Shown here: piece by piece, positions 16,260 through 22,426 of the stretch
How positions within the stretch are numbered: position 1 is the first letter of the stretch
Layout: each line of letters starts with the position of its first letter
Notes under the pieces: generated by a model
What the model was told of the DNA's origin: nothing
Database searches by the model: none
The model's input: the letters and a program-made list of their open reading frames with translations, nothing else
Assembly (NCBI GenBank): GCA_021812735.1
Contig: JAKAMV010000049.1
Location: 1 to 22,426, forward strand
Source of the DNA: Chloroflexota bacterium
Lineage (GTDB): Bacteria; Chloroflexota; Limnocylindria; Limnocylindrales; CSP1-4
Reading direction: 5' to 3'
Length of the DNA stretch: 22,426 bases
Translations under genes and position numbers: made by a program

Positions 16260-16265
16260 TACGCT
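16260..16265 (+). promoter_or_regulatory. -10 box for a leaderless lipoprotein gene
   Basis: TACGCT lies exactly 6 bases before ATG 16272, with no ribosome site between them. This supports the start at 16272 over the in-frame ATG at 16236. Confidence 0.5.
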
Positions 16266-16271
16266 TGCGGG

Positions 16272-16970
16272 ATGAGACGCGCTCCGGCCCTCGCCTTCCT
16301 CGTCGCGCTGCTGGCCGCTGCCTGCGGCGGGACCACCCCGTCAGGCGCCACCGGGTCGTCCCCCGCGACCGCGCCGACTGCGGCCGCCAGCGCGGCGCCG
16401 GGCACGCAGAGCGGAGCCCCCGAGAGCGGCGGTCCGGCAACGTCGCAGGCGCCCGGGGCAAGCCCGGTCGAGTCGGCCTCACCCGAGCCCGTGTCGTCGG
16501 ACGTCCCGTCCGGCTCGCCGACGCCGTCCTCGTCGGTGCCTGGGATCGGGTCCGCCGGGATCTGCTCGGGCAGCGCTGACAACCAGGCGTTCTATGCGCA
16601 CCTCGCGGCCTCGGTCAGCTGGGACGTGTACTGCGCGGTGCTCCCCAAGGGCTGGGTCGTGTCGGCCGGCCAGTACCGCCTCGCGAACGGCGGCAAGCTC
16701 ACGATCACCTACAAGGGGCCGGACGGCGCCACCGTGTCCCTCTCGGAGGGCTCGTTCTGCACCGACGGCACCGGCTGCGTCCCGTCCGGAAGCGACGCCG
16801 GCGACGCCCCCTTCGGTGCCCTGCCGGGGACCCTGGTGACCACAGACGCCGGCGGGTATGCCATCGTTGTGGCCCGCGGGCAGCAGCCGAGCTGGCTGAT
16901 GGTCACGAGCGGGCTTGACCAGGCCACCACGATCTCATTCGCGGCGGCGCTCGCCCGCGTCGGCGGCTGA
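16272..16970 (+). CDS. Exported lipoprotein, unknown function
   Basis: A 232-residue protein with a lipoprotein signal peptide (LLAAAC, Cys18), a long Ser/Pro/Ala/Gly linker to about residue 95, and a C-terminal domain of about 135 residues (QAFYAHLAASVSWDVYCAVL, KLTITYKGPDGATVSLSEGS, a Cys pair in FCTDGTGC). The ending GYAIVVARGQQPSWLMVTSG, then a helix, resembles DUF4367-like or sigma-regulatory lipoprotein tails, but I do not assign a family. It follows btuD by 62 bases but has its own -10 box. A B12-uptake role is not supported. Confidence 0.75.
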   Translation: MRRAPALAFLVALLAAACGGTTPSGATGSSPATAPTAAASAAPGTQSGAPESGGPATSQAPGASPVESASPEPVSSDVPSGSPTPSSSVPGIGSAGICSGSADNQAFYAHLAASVSWDVYCAVLPKGWVVSAGQYRLANGGKLTITYKGPDGATVSLSEGSFCTDGTGCVPSGSDAGDAPFGALPGTLVTTDAGGYAIVVARGQQPSWLMVTSGLDQATTISFAAALARVGG

Positions 16971-17011
16971 TCTCTCCCCCGGGCGAGGGGGCGGCGCCCT
17001 CGGTCCCCGAA

Positions 17012-17036
17012 CCCCGCGCGTCCCCCGTCCGCGGGG
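17012..17036 (+). terminator. Hairpin after the lipoprotein gene
   Basis: CCCCGCG (17012-17018) pairs with CGCGGGG (17030-17036), seven perfect pairs. It lies 40 bases after the stop at 16970. There is no T-run and the local DNA is extremely GC-rich, so support is modest. Confidence 0.35.
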
Positions 17037-17154
17037 CCGAGTCGCCCCCGGATCCGGCGACCTGCGGCCCGCGGCCGGGCCACCTCCGGCCCTCGGCCCC
17101 CAGGCAGGCGCTGCGGCATCCTGCCCACGCGTCCGCGGATCGGAGCCCAATCCC

Positions 17155-17838
17155 ATGCCTGAACGCGCGCCCTGCCGCGCCCTCGTCCGCCTCGCCCTGA
17201 TGAGCGCCGCGGCACTCGCCCTCGGCGCCTGCGCTGGACCGCTGGCCTCGCCCTCGCCGGTCCCGGCGGCATCGGACAGCAGGACGGAGCCGCGGAGGCT
17301 CGACGACTTCACCGCGGTGTCGGTGGACGGCCCGCTCAACCTCGTCCTGGCGACCGGGGCCGTCGGCTCGGTCGACGTGGAGGCCGCCTCGAATGTGCTG
17401 CCGCTGGTCCAGACCGACGTCAACAGCGGCGAGCTCGACGTCTCCGTAGCGCCGCCCGGGTTCACCTCCGCCAAGCCCGTGACCGTGCGCATCACCTCGC
17501 CGACGGTGACCTCGGTGCCGCTCGAGGGCGGCGCGACGGGCACGGTCGAGGCGATGGGGAAGTCGCTCTCGGTGTCCGTGTCGGGCGGCTCTGCGCTCAA
17601 GGGCATCGGCGCCGTGGCCCAGCTGACCGTCACCGTCCTCGGCAGCTCAGCGGCGGAGCTGGGCGACCTCTCAGCGGACACGGGGACGATCTCGGCCGCC
17701 GGCGGCGCCAGGGCGACGCTGCGGGTCGCAAGGCAGCTGACCGGCACCGTCGACGGCGGCTCGATCGTGACGCTGGCCGTCGCGCCCGACGCCAAGTCGG
17801 TGTCGGTGACGGGGGGCGCGCAGCTCGTCCTCCCGTAG
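17155..17838 (+). CDS. Lipoprotein with GIN/DUF2807-like beta-helix domain
   Basis: A 227-residue lipoprotein (lipobox ALGAC, Cys26). After a short linker, the pattern DDFTAVSVDGPLNLVLATG begins a domain of short repeated beta-strands (LSVSVSGGSALKG, AQLTVTVLGSSAAELGDL, TGTVDGGSIVTLA, KSVSVTGGAQLVL), the look of the putative auto-transporter adhesin head (GIN, DUF2807) fold. Such proteins sit on the cell surface; their job is mostly unknown. GGAG at 17142-17145 lies nine bases before ATG 17155. The gene is convergent with the M20 peptidase gene, 40 bases away. Confidence 0.78.
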   Translation: MPERAPCRALVRLALMSAAALALGACAGPLASPSPVPAASDSRTEPRRLDDFTAVSVDGPLNLVLATGAVGSVDVEAASNVLPLVQTDVNSGELDVSVAPPGFTSAKPVTVRITSPTVTSVPLEGGATGTVEAMGKSLSVSVSGGSALKGIGAVAQLTVTVLGSSAAELGDLSADTGTISAAGGARATLRVARQLTGTVDGGSIVTLAVAPDAKSVSVTGGAQLVLP

Positions 17839-17878
17839 CCGCGAGGATCGCCCGGGAGCCGAGCGCGGGACCGTTGTG

Positions 17879-19297
17879 TCAGGGGACGCGCGGAACCTCG
17901 GGCAGGCGCGCCAGCGCGTCCACGAACCGGGCCATCATCCGCGCCGCCGCCGCAAGGTCGTCGATGCGGATGTTCTCGTCGGGCGCGTGCGCGCGGCAGT
18001 CGGCGCGCCCGGCTCCCAGCGACACGCACGGCACGCGGTGGCGAGCGCACACCTGGGCCATCGGCACGGTGCCCGCCATCGACACGCCCAGGGTGGCCTC
18101 CATGCCGGCCACCTGGCTCGAGACGGCTGCCGCCGTGGCCACGACCACGTGGTCCGGTGGCGTCCACCACGCCGGCTCACCCTCGCGGCCGCGGATCTCG
18201 ACGTCGCTGAACCCGCGGTCGTCGAGGTGTCGCCGGACGGCCGCCAGCACCTGGTCGGGATCCTGGTCGGGAACGATCCGCACGTCCAGGCGCGCGCACG
18301 CCTCGGCGGGCGTCACGGTCTTGGGCGTGGTCCCGGTGTGGCCCGCCCACAGGCCCTGCAGGTTGAGCGTCGTCTCGAAGGTGAGTGCCTCCATCGCGGC
18401 GACGCCGTCGAGGCCACCGAGGAAGCGGTCCACGGCCCAGTCGGCGCGGATGTCGTCGAGGTCCTGCCGGTCCTGCGCCGCGATCACGGCCAGCTGGGCG
18501 TCGGTCGGCGGACGCCTGCCTTCGCCGAGGCCCTCGATCGCCGGGCGCCCCTCCGCGTCCCAGAACGTCGCGAGGGCCGCCACCAGGCGGTGGCCCGCGT
18601 TGGGCAGCACCACAGAGAGGCTCGAGTGCGCATCGTGGGCCAGCGTCCGGACGCCGAGCTCGAAGACGACGATGCCCTTGCCGCCGCCCACCACGCCGGG
18701 TCGGCCGGTCAGGTCGAGGCCGCCGCCCTCGATCAGCGCCGCATCGGCCTCGCGCAGCCGCGGCGACAGGTCGAGCAGCCCGTCGAGCGCGCCCGACCCG
18801 GTCTCCTCCTGGCCCTCGACCAGGAAGCGGACCCGGCAGGGGAGCGGGCCGATGGCGTCCCGGTAGGGCTCGAGCGCCCACAGCCGCGGCAGGAACTCGC
18901 CCTTGTTGTCGGTGGCGCCGCGCGCCCAGACGCGGCCGTCGCGCACGTCGGGCTCGTAAGGCGGCGTCGTCCACAGCTCGAGCGGGACCGCGGGCTGGAC
19001 GTCGTAGTGCTGGACCCCGGTCAGCGTGCGCGGGCCGTCGCCCAGCTCGCCGACCACGAGCGGGGGCACGCCGTCGAGCTCGAACACCTCGACGGTCGCG
19101 CCCGCGGCGGCCAGCCGACGCGCCGTCCAGTCGGCGGCGTCACGCAGGGCGGCCATGTCGCCGCCCTCGGACGGGATGGCCAGGTAGTCGACGAGCTCCT
19201 GGGTCCACTGGGGCAGGCGGGCCTCCACGAGCGCGTCGAAAGCGGCCCAGTCGGGGCCGCCTGCCGTGGCGTGACCCCCTATCGCGGCGTCGGGCAT
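17879..19297 (-). CDS. M20 family metallopeptidase (dipeptidase-like)
   Basis: A 472-residue cytoplasmic zinc peptidase of the M20 (ArgE/DapE/CPG2, CNDP-like) family. Metal and catalytic residues are visible: His97 and Asp99 in GVQHYDVQPA, Asp130 in RGATDNKG, Glu164/Glu165 in VEGQEETGSGA, and the C-terminal RAHAPDENIRIDDL with the last His ligand. The central dimerisation insert is present. It probably cleaves dipeptides or N-acyl/carbamoyl amino acids; substrate not readable. ATG 19297 has GGGGAG nine bases upstream. GTG 19333, which overlaps the upstream stop as GTGA, is an equally possible start adding 12 residues. It is the second gene after the GcvT-like gene. Confidence 0.9.
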   Translation of the reverse strand: MPDAAIGGHATAGGPDWAAFDALVEARLPQWTQELVDYLAIPSEGGDMAALRDAADWTARRLAAAGATVEVFELDGVPPLVVGELGDGPRTLTGVQHYDVQPAVPLELWTTPPYEPDVRDGRVWARGATDNKGEFLPRLWALEPYRDAIGPLPCRVRFLVEGQEETGSGALDGLLDLSPRLREADAALIEGGGLDLTGRPGVVGGGKGIVVFELGVRTLAHDAHSSLSVVLPNAGHRLVAALATFWDAEGRPAIEGLGEGRRPPTDAQLAVIAAQDRQDLDDIRADWAVDRFLGGLDGVAAMEALTFETTLNLQGLWAGHTGTTPKTVTPAEACARLDVRIVPDQDPDQVLAAVRRHLDDRGFSDVEIRGREGEPAWWTPPDHVVVATAAAVSSQVAGMEATLGVSMAGTVPMAQVCARHRVPCVSLGAGRADCRAHAPDENIRIDDLAAAARMMARFVDALARLPEVPRVP

Positions 19298-19329
19298 TGA
19301 GCGGATCTCCCCGGGACTGCTCTCGGCGC

Positions 19330-20520
19330 TCACGAGCGCTTGCGCTCGAGGTCCAGGAACGGCAGCTCGACGACGGTTGCGCCGACGCGGCCGCGGCGAC
19401 CCTCGACGGTCCACTCCACCTGGAGCCGCGCGCCGACGCGATCATGTCGGGCTGGGACGGAGGCGAGCGCGATGGCCTGCTTGAGGATCGGGCTCCAGCC
19501 GTGCGAGGTGACCCTCCCGACCTGGCGGCCGTCGGCGAAGACGGGGACCGGGGCGCGGTCCACGGTGGGCGACACCGAGGGCGGCAGGCCCTGGGCGTCG
19601 AACAGCGCCTCGATGCCGTGCCAGTCGAGCTGGAGGCCGACGAGCCGCCGCGACGGGCCGCCCGCCGCCTGCTCGGCCTGCAGCGCCCGCCTGCCGACGT
19701 AGTCCGCCTTGTCGAACCTGACCAGCCTGCCGAGGCCGACCTCGAATGGGCTGTAGTTCTGCTCCGGGTTCATCGCGTGGCGGGCGGACGTGTAGTCCGC
19801 CTCGAGCATGATGAGGCCGGCCTCGAGCCGGGTCACGTCGAGGGCCAGCATGCCCGCGGGCCGGATCGCCCACGACTTGCCGACCTGGAACAGCCGGTCC
19901 CAGACTGCCTCGGCGTGCTTGGCGGGGATCCACAGCTCGTAGCCCAGGTCTCCGGTGTAGCCGGTGCGGCTGACGTCGACGCCCACGCCGGCGATCGCGG
20001 AGGCGCGGCGCCAGAAGTAGCCCAGGCCCGACCAGTCCTCGCCGCTCGCCGCCTCGAGCACGGCCCGGCTGAACGGGCCCTGGAGCGCCAGCGCGGCTAG
20101 CGACTCGGAGACGTCCTCGACGTGGACGTCGAGCCCGGCCGAGTTGAGGGTCAGCCAGCGGTACTGCGGGTCGGCGGCGGTCCAGCGGAGCTCCTGCTCG
20201 CCCACCCGGTGCACGGTGCCGTCATCGATCACCTTGCCGTGCTCGTCGCACCAGGGCGTGTAGAAGACGTGGCCCACCTTGAGCCTGGTGGCGTCGCGGG
20301 TGATCACCCGGTCGGCCAGCGTGATCGCGTCCGGCCCGGTGATGCGGTACTTGTAGAGTGGACTGACGTCGATGACGGCCGCCGCCTCGCGGATCGCGTT
20401 GTACTCGATGTCGTGGAAGTCGGCGTAGACGGACGACGCCCAGTAGCCGGACCACTCGCGCCACTGCATCTTGCGATTGAGGGCCGCGGCCCGGGGATGG
20501 AAGGGGGTGCCGACGCTCAC
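19330..20520 (-). CDS. GcvT-like aminomethyltransferase (folate-binding)
   Basis: A 396-residue protein of the GcvT/DmdA/sarcosine-dehydrogenase-like folate family, which moves one-carbon groups from amines or sulphonium compounds to tetrahydrofolate. Visible are WASSVYADFHDIEYNAIREA, DVSPLYKYRITGPDA, SRTGYTGDLGYELW and ALDVTRLEAGLIML (family LRLEAG motif), then a C-terminal barrel GLGRLVRFDKADYVGRRAL. Because no gcvH or gcvP is nearby and the LRLEAG region differs from standard GcvT, it may be a demethylase or paralogue rather than glycine-cleavage T protein. The start is GTG 20520 with GGAGGT four bases upstream. Confidence 0.85.
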   Translation of the reverse strand: MSVGTPFHPRAAALNRKMQWREWSGYWASSVYADFHDIEYNAIREAAAVIDVSPLYKYRITGPDAITLADRVITRDATRLKVGHVFYTPWCDEHGKVIDDGTVHRVGEQELRWTAADPQYRWLTLNSAGLDVHVEDVSESLAALALQGPFSRAVLEAASGEDWSGLGYFWRRASAIAGVGVDVSRTGYTGDLGYELWIPAKHAEAVWDRLFQVGKSWAIRPAGMLALDVTRLEAGLIMLEADYTSARHAMNPEQNYSPFEVGLGRLVRFDKADYVGRRALQAEQAAGGPSRRLVGLQLDWHGIEALFDAQGLPPSVSPTVDRAPVPVFADGRQVGRVTSHGWSPILKQAIALASVPARHDRVGARLQVEWTVEGRRGRVGATVVELPFLDLERKRS

Positions 20521-20550
20521 GCAAACCTCCAGCGCTGGTGACCGGGGAAG

Positions 20551-20569
20551 TATGCATGAGATCTATGCA
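20551..20569. promoter_or_regulatory. AT-rich direct repeat in a divergent control region
   Basis: TATGCA occurs at 20551-20556 and 20564-20569, a 13-base period, around a central AGATCT. The stretch is the most AT-rich part of its neighbourhood and lies between the GcvT-like gene and the deacetylase gene. It may be a promoter or operator for either. In 20521-20659 I see no other feature. Confidence 0.35.
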
Positions 20570-20659
20570 GGCTGGATAGCGCCGCAGGCTGCCCGGCGGC
20601 ACCCCGAGACCGGGCCCAGACGTCACGGGCCGGGGCCAGCGGGCGTCCGAGACCATGCC

Positions 20660-21505
20660 GTGCTGAACGATCCTGGCCCCTCCCCCGCGACCCGCCGCCG
20701 CCGTCCGGCGTTGCTCCTGCTCCTCCTCCTGGCAGTGCTGGCCGAGTGCCTGGACGCGAGCCCTGCGGCCGCCGCCGGAGTGTCCGGAGGATTGCGGGCA
20801 GGCACCACCCAAGAACCGCCCGCGGTCGTCCTCAGCCGCGGCCCGCGGGATCGCAAGGTCGTCGCGCTCACCTTCGACGACGGCTACAACCCGACCACCT
20901 GCGGGGCGCTGGTGGACCTGCTGACGGAGACCGAGACGCCGGCCACCTTCTTCCCCAACTCGGTCAACGTGGTCGGGGCGCCGACACTGTGGCGACGCGT
21001 CGCGTCGCTGGGCTACCCGATCGGCAACCACACAGCCACCCACCCGTACCTGCCCGTGCTCACCTACCAGCAGCAGTGGAGCGAGATCACATCCGACCGG
21101 GTTGCCCTCGAGAGGGTCATCGGCGAGCAGTCGCTCTCGGTCTTCCGGCCGCCGTACGGCGCCTACAGCCCGGAGACGCTGGTTGCGGCTCACGCCGCGG
21201 GCTACGGGATCGTGCTCAACTGGGACACCACGTTCGCCGACTCCTCGCGGCGTCCGAACGGGCAGCCCTGGCCCCTCGCGTCGTATGTGCGGGCAGCCAG
21301 CCGCGGCACGAACGGGTCGGTCGTCCTCGGTCACTGCGGCAGCCCCATCGACCTCGCCGCGCTGCCGGCCGTGATCACCTCGTACCGGGCGCGCGGCTTC
21401 ACGTTCATCACGGTGCCCCAGCTGCTCGGCCTGCCGGGGGCGGCGCCGATGCACTTCACGGCGCCGCGGCCCACGCGGCCGCGGACCGGCTCGACGCCGC
21501 TCTGA
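20660..21505 (+). CDS. Exported polysaccharide deacetylase (NodB domain)
   Basis: A 281-residue carbohydrate esterase family 4 protein acting outside the membrane, removing acetyl groups from a glycan such as peptidoglycan or surface polysaccharide. Motifs in order are TFDDGYN (Asp73, Asp74), metal-binding HTATH (124-128), RPPYGAYS, the NWDTTFADS region and LGHCG with the final His. The basic RRRR followed by seven Leu and ending ASPAAAA is a signal peptide or membrane anchor. I chose GTG 20660 to put this at the N-terminus. ATG 20552 would add 36 residues before the signal, which is less likely. Confidence 0.87.
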   Translation: MLNDPGPSPATRRRRPALLLLLLLAVLAECLDASPAAAAGVSGGLRAGTTQEPPAVVLSRGPRDRKVVALTFDDGYNPTTCGALVDLLTETETPATFFPNSVNVVGAPTLWRRVASLGYPIGNHTATHPYLPVLTYQQQWSEITSDRVALERVIGEQSLSVFRPPYGAYSPETLVAAHAAGYGIVLNWDTTFADSSRRPNGQPWPLASYVRAASRGTNGSVVLGHCGSPIDLAALPAVITSYRARGFTFITVPQLLGLPGAAPMHFTAPRPTRPRTGSTPL

Positions 21506-21510
21506 CCCGC

Positions 21511-21529
21511 GGCCTGCGGTGGGCAGGCC
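21511..21529 (+). terminator. Hairpin after the deacetylase gene
   Basis: GGCCTGC (21511-21517) and GCAGGCC (21523-21529) form a perfect seven-pair stem, loop GGTGG, starting five bases after the stop. There is no T-run. Confidence 0.4.
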
Positions 21530-21619
21530 CCCGGTTGCGGGATCGTCCGGCTCTGCCGCCGCGTCGCTGCGAGCTGGAGCAGGTGGCGGGCCGCGCCGCG
21601 CCGGGGTGGTCGCGTCTGC

Positions 21620-21625
21620 CACGAT
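21620..21625 (+). promoter_or_regulatory. -10-like box for the leaderless kinase gene
   Basis: CACGAT ends exactly 6 bases before ATG 21632, the same spacing as at 8467 and 16260. It is weaker because the first base is C rather than T. No ribosome site is visible. Confidence 0.35.
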
Positions 21626-21631
21626 GGACGC

Positions 21632-22426
21632 ATGACTGATGCCGCCAACCCGTTTCTCGGCCATGCACACCGCCGTCCGGCCGTCGATGCGGCCGACGCC
21701 GCCCGGCTCCTCCGGGAGGCGTTCGGGGTGCAGGCCGAGCTCGTCGAGCTGTGGAGCCACCAGGACCGCAACTTCCGCGTGGCCACGCCGACGGGCCAGC
21801 GGTTCGTGCTCAAGGTCGCGCGCGAGGGGCTGGGCCGTGCGGCGCTCGAGGCGGAGAATGCGGCGATGCTCCGCGCCGCGGCGGCCGCGCTCCCGTTCGA
21901 GGTGCCCGTGCCGCAGCCGGCGGTCGACGGATCGCTCGTGGTCCGCGTCGGGACCGCGTCCGGCGCCGAGCACGACCTGCGGCTCGTGACCTGGCTCGAC
22001 GGCGAGCCCGTGGCCGACGGGCACCTGCCCGCGTCCTTCCTGCGTGCGCACGGGGCGATGGCCGCCCTGATCGCCCGGGCGATGGACGGCTTCGACCACG
22101 CGGCTCTGGACCGGACGCTCCAGTGGGACGTGCGCCACGCGGGCGCGGTCGTGGCGGCGCTGGCCGGGTTCGCCGGCACGCGCGAGCGGCGCGACCTGCT
22201 GGAGGCGTCGATGGACCGCGCGGGCGCGGCGCTGGCCCCGCTCTCGGCCGACCTGCGGGTCCAGGCGGTCCACCAGGACGTGACCGACGTCAACACGCTC
22301 GTCCGGCGCGACGACTCGGGGCGCCCGGTCCCCATCGGCCTCATCGACTTCGGCGACCTGTCGCGCACCTGGCTCGCCGCCGAGCTTGCGGTCACCCTGG
22401 CGGCCGACGCCTACCACGCGCTCGAC
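21632..22426 (+). CDS. APH-fold kinase, hydroxylysine-kinase-like (3' end outside window)
   Basis: 265 residues are visible and the frame is open at the window edge. It is a small-molecule kinase of the aminoglycoside phosphotransferase/choline kinase fold: an N-lobe with FRVATPTGQRFVLKVAREG (nucleotide-binding Lys), then the catalytic loop HQDVTDVN (His214, Asp216, Asn221) and the metal-binding IDFGD (Asp239), followed by RTWLAAELAVTLAA. The VHQDVTDVNTLV and LIDFGDLS sequences recall hydroxylysine kinase and the N-terminal domain of the large kinase plus class III aminotransferase fusion proteins. Whether it is single or fused cannot be seen here. No signal peptide, so cytoplasmic. Confidence 0.82.
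   Translation, partial: MTDAANPFLGHAHRRPAVDAADAARLLREAFGVQAELVELWSHQDRNFRVATPTGQRFVLKVAREGLGRAALEAENAAMLRAAAAALPFEVPVPQPAVDGSLVVRVGTASGAEHDLRLVTWLDGEPVADGHLPASFLRAHGAMAALIARAMDGFDHAALDRTLQWDVRHAGAVVAALAGFAGTRERRDLLEASMDRAGAALAPLSADLRVQAVHQDVTDVNTLVRRDDSGRPVPIGLIDFGDLSRTWLAAELAVTLAADAYHALD

Noticed and set aside
16971..17154. GC-rich stretch as a possible small RNA gene
   Set aside because: Several short inverted repeats are expected by chance at this base composition. Only the seven-pair stem at 17012-17036 was worth listing.
18385..20100. Long + strand open frame opposite the M20 and GcvT-like genes
   Set aside because: It is low-complexity Arg/Pro/Ala and crosses two genes whose conserved motifs are all on the - strand.
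20552..20659. ATG 20552 as the deacetylase start
   Set aside because: It would place 36 more residues before the signal sequence and has no properly spaced ribosome site. GTG 20660 gives a normal signal peptide, although its own ribosome site is weak.

Overview
This is a very GC-rich chromosomal segment with about 18 genes packed on both strands, several in overlapping operons. There are no mobile elements, tRNA or rRNA genes, or CRISPR arrays that I can see. The base composition, frequent GTG starts, TANNNT-type -10 boxes (some leaving no room for a leader), and many lipoproteins with Ala/Pro/Ser/Thr linkers suit a GC-rich Chloroflexota of the Limnocylindria type, or an actinobacterium. That placement is inference. 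MetK, MannC-type and Btu proteins in the window would be usable for a phylogenetic test.

Layout. Positions 1-425 hold the end of an upstream unit (a hairpin with a T-run), a small family of 16-base repeats, and the metK promoter. metK (S-adenosylmethionine synthetase) and a three-PAS hybrid histidine kinase follow on the + strand. On the - strand, 8235 to 3956, lies a polyamine-type ABC importer in the order potA-potD-potB-potC. From a shared control region a mannose-1-phosphate guanylyltransferase gene runs the other way, followed by a 92-residue SWIM zinc-finger protein.

From 12972 back to 10203 is an overlapping three-gene - strand operon of exported proteins: a propeller-like protein, a matrixin-like metalloprotease whose first zinc ligand His is replaced by Asp, and a lipoprotein. 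Diverging from it, a cobalamin riboswitch with two competing hairpins controls btuF-btuC-btuD, a vitamin B12 importer. Two exported lipoproteins follow, the second with a GIN/DUF2807-like adhesin-head fold. On the - strand a GcvT-like folate-dependent aminomethyltransferase gene is coupled to an M20 metallopeptidase gene. Finally come an exported NodB-type polysaccharide deacetylase and the 5' part of an APH-fold kinase resembling hydroxylysine kinase, cut by the window edge.

How the parts work together. The window is dominated by uptake (polyamines, B12) and envelope functions (deacetylase, GDP-mannose synthesis, lipoproteins). The GcvT-like/M20/APH group suggests use of amino acids or methylated amines. 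The least ordinary items are the Asp-for-His metalloprotease operon, the missing standard start codon of potB, the stand-alone SWIM protein, the leaderless promoter pattern repeated three times, and the repeat cluster upstream of metK.
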